Source: Fragilariopsis cylindrus CCMP1102 (Eukaryota > Bacillariophyta > Bacillariophyceae > Bacillariales > Bacillariaceae). Taken from it: a stretch of 64,000 nucleotides of DNA. Shown piece by piece: positions 1-10,083 of this stretch. Position 1 is the first letter of the stretch, and each line of letters begins with the position of its first letter. A model generated the notes under the pieces. It was given only the letters and a program-made list of their open reading frames with translations. It ran no database searches and was not told the DNA's origin. A program made the position numbers and the translations under genes. The stretch spans positions 17,841 through 81,840 of the forward strand of contig FMBT01000478.1 in NCBI GenBank assembly GCA_900095095.1, read 5' to 3'.

Positions 1-410
1 GGAATCTAATCCTGTCATTTGCCCGGGAAGACCCAATAAGAACAGAACTAGAGCAAGCTGGGTTAGTCATTTACTCGGAATGGAAATCAGTCTGGCACTA
101 GGAAAAAGTATTTGCGATATAGAGCTCAGTGACATGCGCCACTTGGGGTCATAGCTTGGTTCGAGAAACAGACTAGGAAGAAAATTTTTGTGTGTGATGT
201 ACCGTAAACTTTTCATTACCGAGTACTTTTACTAAAAGTAATATATTATGTATTCATATTTATTGATATTATTGAAATTATTGATATTTTCAGACGTTTC
301 GTATCCTGTAAAAATTACAGGTACAGTCAATATCTTGGTACAGTGACTTTCCCATCTGTGTTAAACAACAGCCCTTTATTATTATAGTCTATATCATTAT
401 GTATTATTCA
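1..410. other. Intergenic, AT-rich
   Basis: No open frame or family signal seen. It lies just 3' of the minus-strand sulfotransferase-like gene and probably holds its 3' untranslated region. A short inverted repeat (CCTGTAAAAATTACAGG, near 306) is the only structure noticed. Confidence 0.5.
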
Positions 411-3186
411 TTATTTATAATATTTATTTCGAAATACATATTGAACAAAATCATGATTAGTTAATATTTTTTCTGGATTAATTTGACAAAATTTATTAGT
501 ATTAGCATAATAGTCATGAAATAATGTATCATGTTTCAATTTTAATGGAGTTAAACATTTCAATAATAATTCTACATTGTCGTTGTTTCTATTATTATTC
601 ATAGTATTAAAATCAAATTGTGATGAAAGAATTAAATTTGTATTCCTATATGCACGATTATCTGATGATATTGGATTTGGATTTGGATTTATAAATTTTG
701 AATTTGAATTTGCTAATGAATTTGAAAAATGATGTATTCTTACTAATAATATTTGTTGTACTAAAAAATTCCAGGATAATTGTTTCAATTGTTGTAGATT
801 AGTATCAGTTAAACATCTAAAATCATTCATTCTTTGAAAGAAAACCGTATCTGTACTTATATTTGTACTAGTTGTACTAATGTTATTCTGTTCATCTTCT
901 TGAAGATGAAACCAATTTTTCATACGATCCGTAATTTGTTTACTCATTTTATTTTCATTTTTATTGTATTTAAAATTAAATTTTTCGATTAATAGTCTAT
1001 TACTATTATTATTACTATTATTATCAGTAATAGTAGTATCGTTAGTGTCAGTATCAGTGTCAGTGTCAGTCATATGTCCATATCGTGCCATTTGATAGAT
1101 CCGATACCGATCTTGTAATGATAAATATTCATTGATAGTATGACTGGATCGTTCATGATGATGACCATGACCGCCACTACGTTCACGTTGACCTCCTTGA
1201 TCATGATCGTGTTGTCGTTGTTGTTCTTCTTCTGCATCTTGTTGTTGTAATAATTGACAGGTATGATTTGCATTTGGTATCATTTGACAAATAAAATTTG
1301 TAAACATATTATAGTTAGTTGTAGTTGTAGTAGGCTGTGTCATATTCTTCATATTTTTGTTCAGATTCAGATTCCAATTCAAATTCAAATTTAATTTTTG
1401 TTGATGCATATCAAAGACATGCACACGATTATATAATTCACCACCACTAACATCATAAGCTCTATCATCATCATTTCCATTTCCATTTCCATTTTTAGGT
1501 ACAATGTTTGAGTTTGAGTCTGAGTTTGAGTCTGATAATGATGCTATTGATTTAATTTGTTCGGACCAAAATAAATAGGACCATATTGAACCATGTATTA
1601 GATTTGGATTACCACTACCAATTTCTTTCCTACTTCCATACCATGATTTGACATTTTTATTTAAATGTACTATTTTAGTTTTAGTAGTAGTAGTATTATT
1701 ATTATTTTCCAAATTGAAATAATTTTGATTATTGATTAGATAGTCTTGAATATAATCGACAATACCAATTGTTTTTTTATCTTGCCATAAATTTTCTAAA
1801 TGTTTTTGATGATAATAGGATGGTACCCATTGAAATAAATGTCGATAGGTGGTGATAATTTTGACATTAAAACCAAATAATACTTCCAGATTATTACTAT
1901 TACTATTACTATGAGTAGTATTTTGATTATTCGACTGATTATCATTATTTGACGACATTAAAAATAGATTAGTATATAATTGTTTCCATTTATTCCTTGA
2001 AAAATGTTCGGTAAAAAGTTCCGCGGAAAGAATTACATTATGGTTTTGTTGTAAATGATATTTGATATGATGACAAAATTCTTGGGATGGTTGTCCTTCA
2101 TATACAAAATCTTTCATTGGAAAGACTTTGGTAGTGGTAGTTACACTATTATTTTGACCACTTGTATTATTATTATTATTATGATTGAATTGTATAGTAT
2201 GAACTTTTCCTCCCAATTTTTCTCCTAAATAGTAATAATTATCATGAATTGCTAATTCTTTTAGTATCTTAAATAATCCAGATTGAATTGTGGTTGTACC
2301 TGTTTTGGGTGGTCCAACTAAAAATAAATACATTGATAATATACAACGGTTTTGTTAGGAGATTGAAAGGATGACGATGATGGATGATGAGATTCAAGGA
2401 TGAGATCGAAGAATGAGATCGATGGACGATGATATCGATGAGAATTAAAAATGGAAAAAAGACGACGTAATAACGTAACGTAAAGTAAGAAGATTTATTC
2501 CATTAGAAACGAACGTTACGTAACGTAGCGTAACGTAACGTAAAGCCTTGCCTGATAAAACAAAACGAGAACGAAAACTTACCATGTAATATCAAATACG
2601 GACGTCGATCTACACCATCATCGTTATCATCATCAACATCATCTGTATCTTCTGTATCTTCTTCATCTTTTTGTTTTCTCTCTCTCATAACTTCTTCAAA
2701 TGACAACATATCCGATTGGTTTTGTTGTGATGGTGGTTGTTGTTGTTGTTGTTGATTATGTTGTTGTTGTTGTTGTTGTTGATTATTGTCACGACTCATT
2801 TGACTTTGTTGTTGACCATGTTCCCTGACAGTATTGTTGACGACCCCATCATCTTCTTCGTTGTCATCATTGTATATTAAATCATTACTTTTCATTTTTA
2901 TCATTATTTGTGAATAATTTGATATATATTTCGAATCATAAACTATTGTACTAATACCAACCATCAAAAATAATACAAATAAACGTACTAATATCTTATT
3001 ATTATTACCTTTACTATTGCTTCCAGTAGTAGTAGGGCGGGTAATAAGAGTATTATAATTATCGACTGCTAAGATGACTACGCCATTATCATTATCATCT
3101 TTAATCATCTTCTTCATATCTTTTCTCTTCTTCTTCGTCTTCTTTTTTTGTTTATTATTACTATTATTATTATTATTATTATTCAT
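411..3186 (-). CDS. Type II membrane sulfotransferase-like protein, two exons
   Basis: Exon 1 is 3186-2583 and exon 2 is 2317-411; the intron (2582-2318) runs GTAAGT to TAG. Exons sum to 2511 nt, giving 836 residues. The N-terminus has a poly-Asn start, a Lys-rich stretch and one membrane segment (about 65-83), as in Golgi type II enzymes. Joining the exons restores LHVGPPKTGTTTIQ (about 200-213), the 5'-phosphosulfate loop of PAPS-dependent sulfotransferases. A second block, TYRHLFQWVPSYYHQ (about 358-372), matches the 3'-phosphate motif with its Arg and Ser. The expected reaction is sulfate transfer from PAPS to a glycan or protein in the secretory pathway; the substrate cannot be told. The catalytic domain is interrupted by many Asn, Ser, Thr and Asp runs, so it is long for the family. 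Reading exon 2 alone from 2333 would lose the membrane anchor. Confidence 0.8.
2464..2545. repeat. GTAAC-type short repeats within the sulfotransferase intron
   Basis: Clustered copies of ACGTAACGTA-like units lie inside the intron of the minus-strand sulfotransferase-like gene. Each copy contains ACGT cores. No function can be assigned. Confidence 0.5.
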
Positions 3187-4166
3187 GTCTGTCTGTCTAT
3201 TTTATATTCGACGTGAAGTGAAGTGAAGTGACCTGACTTCGACGTGACTTTCGACTTCGACTTCGATGTGATGTTTTGACTCACTCACTCACTCACTCAC
3301 TCACTGGGTTGATGTGTATGGTGTATGATGTATGATGTTTTTTGTTTTTGTTTTTTTTGTGATTGAGCTTAAAACATAATAATAATAACAAGAAACAAAA
3401 CGGATTTAATTTATTAGGCCCTTAGTTTTGCATGGCTGAGTCGAGAATCCTTGGATGATTGATTAACTTCCTCCGGGCAACGCATGATTATTCATAAGCG
3501 CTATCCTACTGTAGTAAAAAGCACGCTAAAACCTTAATTCTACTCACAAAATACGAAGTGTAAATAGTACAAAAAAAATAAAAATAAGCGAAGGATTTTA
3601 TGAACATTTAAAGGGGTTCAACGCGCTGTTACTATCGTGTAAAGATAAACAAACATATATGCCCTCGTATCCGTTTTGAGAAATCGATTTGATTGATTGA
3701 GTTGATTTTTCCTTCGATTGATTGATTATAATTCATTCATTCATTCATTATTATTCACTCTAATAACGACCATTCTGTTGCTTTTATTACAGTACAGTTG
3801 CTAGTAGTTCATTATTTGTATTACATATACGACCGGTACGTATGTACATTATATAACTCTATTACTCCTCCTCTCTCAGCAACGAAGTTAATTAGTGAGA
3901 GAAAACGCATCACAGAGCAATCAGCCAATTTTAGAATACAAGAGTATGTATATACCGGAACTACGGTATTAACGTAGCCCGTTCGTATATAACGCTATTC
4001 GACTCACTCACTCGCTCGTTCCTACCGCTAGACTGTCTCTCGCTCTCACACTCTCTCTCTCTCCCTCACTATCTCTTTTGCTTCGCCTTCAATTCGCTTT
4101 GCCTACACTCTATATATACAGATCAGCCCTCGAGACACACACACACACACACACACACTCACAAAT
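3187..4166. promoter_or_regulatory. Divergent intergenic region between sulfotransferase (-) and hypothetical (+)
   Basis: About 980 bp separate two divergent start codons, so both promoters should lie here. Visible features are ACTC repeats at about 3281-3305, a CT-rich tract around 4035-4075, and a (CA)n run ending about 20 bp before the plus-strand start. No convincing TATA element was identified. Confidence 0.45.
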
Positions 4167-4901
4167 ATGGTTGATTTTCTTACATTAGTCCAAAATACAT
4201 TTCGTAAATTACAATTAAAAGTTGAAATTGTTATACTAGATCGTGATATAACAAATCGTCAACGAAAATTTGGTATTGAATTATATGATTTAATTGAAAA
4301 ACAACGTCGTGCTTTACATACACAACTTGAAAAGGATTACGGTACAACCGACGATGATGATAATGATGACGATAAATTGAAAAAAGCAATAGCAGTAGAT
4401 GATATAACACAAACATTAAAATTATTTCAAATAATTGAAAATGAAATTAAAATACCATTAGAAGTCACACGGAAAGAAATTAATAATATGCGGGAATCAT
4501 CAGTAAAATTTCCACCATTATTAATTCAACGTCGTAAAGAAGACTTTGGTAGAACAATATGGCCAATTATATGTGAAGAAACATTATGGACCCATGAAAC
4601 ATTAGAAAAAGATTTATTATTAAAGAATAAGGATGCTGCCAATGCCAATGCCAATGCCAACAACGATAATACAACCATTGTTAGTAATTTTATGAATGTA
4701 GCAATAAAAGCAATAGAAAAGGGTACAAAATCAACACTAAAAAAGGTAGTTGGTAAATTATCATTGGAAGAACGTGAAGTGGAAGCCTGTGTGGATAAAG
4801 CAAAATCTGATATTAAAGTAATCGAAAATCAAAAATTAGAAAAACAAGATGAAATTAATTCATTACTCAATGATAATACAACCATAGAATGTTCTTGTTA
4901 A
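4167..4901 (+). CDS. Conserved-looking hypothetical coiled-coil protein
   Basis: Single-exon frame of 244 residues starting after a CA/CT-rich leader. No enzyme motif is visible. The first 60 residues are amphipathic and rich in Lys, Arg, Gln and Leu (for example RKFGIELYDLIEKQ, about 33-46), suggesting a helix or coiled coil. An Asp-rich linker (61-70) follows, then a mixed region, and a second helix-like Lys/Glu segment near the C-terminus. The last residues are ECSC, so Cys residues sit at or near the C-terminus, which could allow lipid attachment; this is conjecture. No signal peptide or membrane segment is seen. Its 3' end and trailer have a degenerate partial copy at about 7074-7200. 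The frame is AT-rich like its neighbours and likely real; the function is unknown. Confidence 0.65.
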   Translation: MVDFLTLVQNTFRKLQLKVEIVILDRDITNRQRKFGIELYDLIEKQRRALHTQLEKDYGTTDDDDNDDDKLKKAIAVDDITQTLKLFQIIENEIKIPLEVTRKEINNMRESSVKFPPLLIQRRKEDFGRTIWPIICEETLWTHETLEKDLLLKNKDAANANANANNDNTTIVSNFMNVAIKAIEKGTKSTLKKVVGKLSLEEREVEACVDKAKSDIKVIENQKLEKQDEINSLLNDNTTIECSC

Positions 4902-5060
4902 AAAGTTGGTTGAGTAGAAGTTAAGGTTTTTAAAAGTTAGAGTTGTTGAAAGTTAAGGCTGTTATTTAAATATAAACGAAAGAGAGAGAGTGAGAGATGG
5001 AAGAGAGTATATTATAATATTAGTAACGCATAATTCATACGCGCTAGTAGCGTTATACAA
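4888..5060 (+). repeat. 3'-end/UTR segment duplicated downstream (copy 1)
   Basis: This covers the last codons and trailer of the hypothetical gene. The start (TGTTCTTGTTAAAAAG, then tandem GTTGAAAGTTAAGG units and an AGAG tract) recurs at 7074-7200. The following stretch with ATTCATACGCGCTAGTA recurs near 6699-6725. Both copies are in direct orientation. Confidence 0.6.
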
Positions 5061-5422
5061 GGTCAATACATCATTCACGCCGCGACTACTATTAGTGATC
5101 ATTTCCATAATTAACAAAAACTCGACGTTTCGTTCTCTTTCCAGATGTAATTACTCATAATATTATCGTTCTCTTTCCTGTGATGTATTTATTCCTGCAT
5201 GGCCTATTTAATAAAGCTAGATCGAGTGATGGCAGTAGCAGCGATGAGAGATACGGCGATGTGCCGAAAACAAATTGTATACATAAGATATTGTAGAAAA
5301 CTTTTTAGATAATTGGGCTTTATTTACTGTTACTATATCAGTTCCAAACTGGTGAAATGTATGTCGTAAAATGATACTGTATTGTATTATGTTTCATAAT
5401 CATCATACATGATGTAAGCTTC

Positions 5423-5715
5423 AATTGACATCGACTGAATACACTAAAGTATGCACATGCTATTGCTTCATCGTCGTTTAAGTCTCCTAAATACTGTTCC
5501 TCTTGCTCGGTAAAAACTGCTTCTGATGCGTCCAATCTGTAGGAAAGCCGATTGCTTTTCTATCTCGTAATCCAGTAAGCTCTGCACGGAATTGACATCG
5601 ACTGGATACACTAAAGTATGCACATGCTATTGCTTCATCGTTGGTATAATCCCCTAAAGACTGTTCCTCTTGCTCAGTAAAAACTGCTTCTGATGCGTCC
5701 AATCTGTAGGAAAGC
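5423..5715. repeat. Tandem duplication, about 126 bp repeated at 167-bp spacing
   Basis: Segments 5423-5548 and 5590-5715 are near-identical. They encode the same stretch on the minus strand (DASEAVFTEQEEQ to ACAYFSVSSRCQ). The 167-bp offset is not a multiple of three, so the second copy is out of frame with the first. Confidence 0.85.
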
Positions 5716-6152
5716 TTGCGGAGCGATTCAGAATCCAAACCCCATTCTAATCCACGCACACATAATGAAGATTCATTAGTGTTACTACTATTATTACCAT
5801 TATCACCATAATTGGAATGAAGGTAACCAGTTGTATTATCCAATGTAGATTGACAACAAAGCTCATCACTATCCTGCATTATCCTTTCCAGATGAATCTG
5901 TTCTATTACAGTGTAATTCCTTTGTTTGATCATCAAGAATTCATGTCCTTGTAACCAACAATTGTATTTTTCTTGTTGTGTCATAGAATGACGTGATATA
6001 GTTCTCTTGATGGAAACTTTGTCCGAAAATCTTACTGATCTTACACTTGTTTGTCGCTGTTGTAACGCTGGTGTAGCAGTTGTATCAGTTATTCCAGAAG
6101 GAAATAAGGGAGAAGATAAGGACGACGTTGTCGATGGAGGACGAATTTTCAT
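5487..6152 (-). CDS. Hypothetical protein with duplicated, out-of-frame C-terminus
   Basis: Frame of 221 residues, start ATG at 6152. After a Ser/Thr/Pro-rich leader comes SVRFSDKVSIKRTISRHSMT (about 37-56) followed by a WLQGHEF segment, and then LCVRGLEWGLDSES near residue 130. This arrangement, a V-x-F-x-x-x-V strand, a helix with a conserved Trp, and an RGLE motif, recalls a large family of uncharacterised diatom proteins; that link is from memory and not verified. The C-terminal part occurs twice in the DNA (5423-5548 and 5590-5715), and the listed frame runs into the second copy in the wrong frame. The true C-terminus may therefore be near SRCQFRAEL, the rest being duplication junk, or an unmodelled intron may join the frames. 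Confidence 0.55.
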   Translation of the reverse strand: MKIRPPSTTSSLSSPLFPSGITDTTATPALQQRQTSVRSVRFSDKVSIKRTISRHSMTQQEKYNCWLQGHEFLMIKQRNYTVIEQIHLERIMQDSDELCCQSTLDNTTGYLHSNYGDNGNNSSNTNESSLCVRGLEWGLDSESLRKLSYRLDASEAVFTEQEEQSLGDYTNDEAIACAYFSVSSRCQFRAELTGLRDRKAIGFPTDWTHQKQFLPSKRNSI

Positions 6153-6203
6153 GATTGATACGATATATCAGACTTCTATGCGTCGAATCGAATTATCCAA
6201 ATA

Positions 6204-6366
6204 ATGAAGTTACAATTTCTTTATTCAAAATATAGTTTGGTCGTGTGCAAAGTCGTGGATGAAATCGAAAACGAAATCGATAATGACAGCAATGGCGATT
6301 ATCAAGACTATAATCAACTGGAAGATGGGCGTATGCATTACTGTGTTGCGTCCTTTTGCTTATTTG
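6204..6366 (+). CDS. Possible first exon of a small unmodelled gene
   Basis: ATG at 6204 opens a 54-codon frame of coding-like composition (for example VVDEIENEIDNDSNG) that ends exactly at a strong donor, G followed by GTACGT, at 6366/6367. It is divergent from the minus-strand hypothetical and only about 50 bp from its start. I could not find a convincing second exon, so it may be a remnant or a chance frame. Confidence 0.25.
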
Positions 6367-7073
6367 GTACGTAATCAAAGAACAGTAATATATGCGGCGT
6401 TTATTATTAAGAGGTCTTTGCTGTGTTGTGTTTTCTGGCACTGACTAACTGTGCAGCGCTGCATCGTTACAACAAAACAACCAGGAAGCAGAATTAATAA
6501 GCTCACATAAAAATAAGAATAGCTGAAAGAAGAGAAGGAGAACAAAGATAATAAGTTCATCAGCTAATACAAAAAATTCGAATGAATCCATTTAATAAAG
6601 TGAGGGAGAGATAAAGAAAGAGAGTGACCATTCTTTACTGTAGATCGATCGAACTCCATCGGATACGGTAATGAGCATAGAAATGATCTCGGCTTAAACG
6701 TATAATTCATACGCGCTAGTATCGCTTGGATAGTAAAAGTGCGTTGAACTCCAAATAAATTATCTCTTTGCCTATATATTATATCATGCTATTTATTGTG
6801 CTTTTTTTTTTGCTATTTCACTTCATAAACTTCAACCTAGTCGCACCACCACCTAATAACGTGTTGGGTGCGAATGCGAATCAAAAAACTCATCGTACGA
6901 GATATTTTTTGATTCATTCGCACTGTGCAGTTCCCAGTTGAAGTTACTATAAGTACGTTAAGCTATTTTTTTAACGTATTTCAATGCGAACTGTGAACCG
7001 AATGCTGTGCAGTCATCAAGTTTTAATATATACGGCTTGTATTACTATAGCGAACTTCTTCGATTATTTCTGC
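6367..7073. other. Intergenic with hairpin
   Basis: No supported gene. It holds a long imperfect hairpin at 6868-6923 and, at about 6699-6725, a direct copy of the ATTCATACGCGCTAGTA segment found after the 4167-4901 gene. Confidence 0.5.
6868..6923. repeat. Imperfect 19-bp stem-loop
   Basis: Left arm 6868-6888 and right arm 6905-6923 pair over 19 bp (GTGCGAAT plus GAATCAAAAAA) with a two-base bulge and a 16-base loop. The role is unknown; it may be a MITE end or a structured RNA. Confidence 0.6.
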
Positions 7074-7200
7074 ATGTTCTTGTTAAAAAGTAAGAAACAG
7101 TTAGTTAAGGTTGTTGAAAGTTAAGGTTGTTGAAAGTTAAGGTTGTTAAGTAAATAAAAACGAAAGAGATAGAGAGAGAGAGAGAGAGACGAAAGAGAGT
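7074..7200 (+). repeat. Degenerate copy of the 4888-5000 gene end
   Basis: It repeats the TGTTCTTGTTAAAAAG motif, then three GTTGAAAGTTAAGG-like units and the AACGAAAGAGA tract found at the end of the 4167-4901 gene. The gene body is absent, so this is a truncated direct duplicate. Confidence 0.6.
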
Positions 7201-7352
7201 ATTTCATAATTGTAACAGATACAAAAAAAATAGATTTGAATACTAAACAGTAATACAACGAAAATAATATAATAGTAGTAGTAGTGCAGTATTATCGTGT
7301 TCTCCTTGCTCACGCTCACGCTCACGCTCAAGCGGTCACGGTTCCTGATACA

Positions 7353-7757
7353 TTTTCTTCTTGTGATGGCATCGATTTGGTTACTGGTATTGTTGATACG
7401 TCTCGAGTTGTTGCTTCAACATGGGTGCTGATATCTTTAATAGGCGTTGCCAACAGTAACAGAATCGTAAATTCAATGGTACTCCGCCAATAATCAATAG
7501 TTGAGTGGCCATAAAATATCCAATAGGCATAGGATTGTAAAGACTGATGGCGTTCATCACGAACGACCATAGTATGAAGAAAACGATTCCACTAGCTAAG
7601 AGTAGATGGGTGAATAGTGTTTTGACTTTGTTAAGTTAGACCAAATCCACTGTAATGCAGCATACTGTGGCAAAACCGTGGCAAAAGCAACAGGGAAATT
7701 AGTAACACAGATAACCTTCAGGTCATACATTGACTGTAGTTGATTTTCTTCTTCTTA
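7353..7757 (-). pseudogene. Frame-broken membrane protein fragment
   Basis: On the minus strand two overlapping open stretches look coding. The upstream one (about 7757-7620) contains VTNFPVAFATVLPQYAALQW. The downstream one, in another frame (about 7630-7353), has two hydrophobic helices around GIVFFILWSFVMNAI and IGYFMATQLLIIGGVPLNL, followed by RFCYCWQRLLKI. The switch near AACAAAGTCAAAACAC fits a one-base indel. The pattern of two membrane helices followed by a basic Trp/Arg loop resembles seven-helix receptors, but this is only a guess. There is no start codon and no upstream exon was found. Confidence 0.4.
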
Positions 7758-8435
7758 AAGTCTTTTCAGCTGACATACAGTATAGCGTATTCGGAAACAC
7801 TTTTTAGTATATTATGAGAAGAGAACTGAACTGAACTGAACTGAACTGAACTGAACTCTAGAACATTTTCATGAAGTACTTATACCCGGGAGCTTTTTAT
7901 TCTTTCAGTATGTTCTTTTTGTATATTATAAGCGAATGGGCTTACTCCTTAATCAGGTATAAGTTACCGGATGCTGCATGATTCGACGAAGTATAAATGT
8001 CAGGAGGGGGATTAAGATCTCCTTGATGCACATCTTTGCACCTGCACCAATCTGCCCTCCACAATACGTCGACAACAAATCGCTTTCATGAATCACAGCA
8101 AGCGTACAAGCACCAGCTACACCTTGAGAAGGAGTGGCCACCGACTGGACAGTCAGCACCGCTCCCGATAGAAACACGCTATATCTTGGCGAAGCCAACG
8201 GCGAAGCAATGTTTAAATTAAGACTTCAGCTTTTACGACGTAGCCTAATTGGCTCACATTATTGATTTAAATATAGCCAACATTAAACAAATTATTGCTT
8301 ACTGTAGAATACGTCAATGTGTGCGACAACTACAGTAACTACTACTGTAGCATAACTGTACAGCAGGGTAGTAGGTCATAAAATCAAAAACTTGACAACA
8401 TCATCCTCAAGTACCAATACACACCGATCATTACA
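7758..8435. other. Intergenic
   Basis: No convincing gene. A GAACT pentamer tract lies at about 7824-7858. The last 100 bp should hold the promoter and leader of the plus-strand gene starting at 8436. Confidence 0.45.
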
Positions 8436-9473
8436 ATGACATTTCAAGCACCCGCGTCGATTGAAGAGATGCTCTTGCGGATACCCGCACATGTACGAAC
8501 GGTTCTGGAAGAAGCGATTCATACACAGGTTACAGCGAAGTATGCCCAGCAGCTCAGAAACGAACCCGCTGCTATCCAGGCAGCAGCATCACCGCTAACA
8601 GCAAACGCTAATACGGGTGTCATTGCCTCTCAAGCAGCAGCAGCAGCAGCATCGCTACCAACAAACTTTAGCAAAGTAACTCCAGTCAAGGCCGCAGCTG
8701 CGGTATCAAGAGGTGCACAGAGGAAACGAAAAGCACCGAATACTCCCATCTACACACAACACGATAATTTGATCGCAGATACCACGATCGCACCTGCAGG
8801 AGCATCCGCAGACGATGGTATTGTAATTGACTCGGATTCCGACGACATCATCAAAGTGGAGGACAATAGTAGGCCGAAGAGGGAACACGGACTTAAGATT
8901 GTCGATTATACCGATATCTGCCGTCACCTGTTTCACATGAACTCGAAGCTCCGTATCATATACTCCAAACAGGAGCCCGGCACTTCCAAGGAACAATATC
9001 TCAACGGAACACATTTCCTTGCCACGGTCCCCACCATAACAGAGGCTCCGACAGCGGTCATGGACCTCCTCATTGACATCAAAAACATTGGTAGCCGTAA
9101 AGACGTCAGAACAGATGACATTATCGATTTTCTTACCGCAAAAGGCGTCACGATTGTACCCTTAAACGGAGACTACGAAACAATCATGACAACGGAACAC
9201 GATAACCTGATCATCATCGAGTATTCGGTAATCCGTCACGGAAAAGAGAATCCGAATCTAACAATATCTTGGCTCCGATTCTGCCTTCTCTTTAAAAGGG
9301 AAAATTTACTTGTTCTTTTCAACGAGATCGGCTCTGCAATCATTCTTGGAAGGCAATTTAACGAAAATAGTTGGATTGATTTCGAACATTATTGTAAGTA
9401 CAATCTGAACTATAGGATCGCCCCTGTCGACAGAGTCGACGGGTATATTACACAATATAAATCTACTAGCTAA
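8436..9473 (+). CDS. Hypothetical nuclear protein with SUMO-type motifs
   Basis: Single-exon frame of 345 residues, ATG at 8436. Residues 1-95 are Ala/Gln-rich. RKRKAPN (96-102) and RPKRE (146-150) look like nuclear localisation signals. GIVIDSDSDD (128-137) fits a SUMO-interacting motif: a hydrophobic tetrad followed by Asp/Ser. IKVE immediately after (139-142) is an exact psi-K-x-E SUMO-attachment consensus. Residues about 150-340 look like a folded globular domain of unknown family, with no catalytic motif recognised. Base composition is visibly more GC-rich and less repetitive than the surrounding genes, hinting at a different history such as transfer or mobile-element cargo. No membrane segment is seen. 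Likely expressed; function unknown. Confidence 0.65.
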   Translation: MTFQAPASIEEMLLRIPAHVRTVLEEAIHTQVTAKYAQQLRNEPAAIQAAASPLTANANTGVIASQAAAAAASLPTNFSKVTPVKAAAAVSRGAQRKRKAPNTPIYTQHDNLIADTTIAPAGASADDGIVIDSDSDDIIKVEDNSRPKREHGLKIVDYTDICRHLFHMNSKLRIIYSKQEPGTSKEQYLNGTHFLATVPTITEAPTAVMDLLIDIKNIGSRKDVRTDDIIDFLTAKGVTIVPLNGDYETIMTTEHDNLIIIEYSVIRHGKENPNLTISWLRFCLLFKRENLLVLFNEIGSAIILGRQFNENSWIDFEHYCKYNLNYRIAPVDRVDGYITQYKSTS

Positions 9474-10083
9474 TATTACTAGAATGAAATGAAATGAAAC
9501 GGGAGAGACGAGCACTAAATCTTTTTCTTCCCGTTTCCAGTTTATAGCATCGTCGATCAGCAAACACAAATATAGGAATGACTTCTACTGTCCCTGCACT
9601 TCTTGCTGCGAAGTATCTTGCTACCAATAATAGTAATTCAAATTCGAATTCGAATCATACTACACAACTGACATTGAAGGAATCGAAATTGATATCAATC
9701 AAATTATATGTATCGTATCGTCGAATCGAATCGAATAAATCAATCAATCGAATGAAGTTCATCGAATCGAATTATCGACTAATCGCAAAGCTACATGGCA
9801 CTATACGAAGCTACTACACAAAGCCTGATTCAACCATCTGATAGGGTCTGGACTATGACCAATCATAAGAAATGGATAGAGGGGAGGGACGAAGCAATAT
9901 AGAACACAACCACTCGCACGCAATCAAAAAGAAGAGATAGAGTAAAGAAAGAAGGAAAGATAGATATGTAAAGAGAGAATCAATTTTTTCCAAGCATATT
10001 ATATACTGTTATACAGCATAGTATTAAGACCACGTATATAATTATTGTGCATTGTTTTTGTTGCACTAAACTATAATGACTAA
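9474..10083. other. Intergenic, includes left inverted-repeat arm
   Basis: A plus-strand frame at 9578-9841 exists but has simple-sequence composition and overlaps the inverted-repeat arm, so it is not called. The rest is the probable 3' trailer of the minus-strand fasciclin gene. Confidence 0.5.
9676..9917 (+). repeat. Inverted repeat, left arm
   Basis: About 240 bp that pairs, reverse-complemented and with scattered mismatches, with 14632-14920. Shared blocks include GACCAATCATAAG, GGGAGGGACGAAGCAATA and CACAACCACTCGC, plus a TCGAA-rich tract and a GATATCAATCAA-like end. The two arms bound a segment holding the fasciclin gene. Confidence 0.8.
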
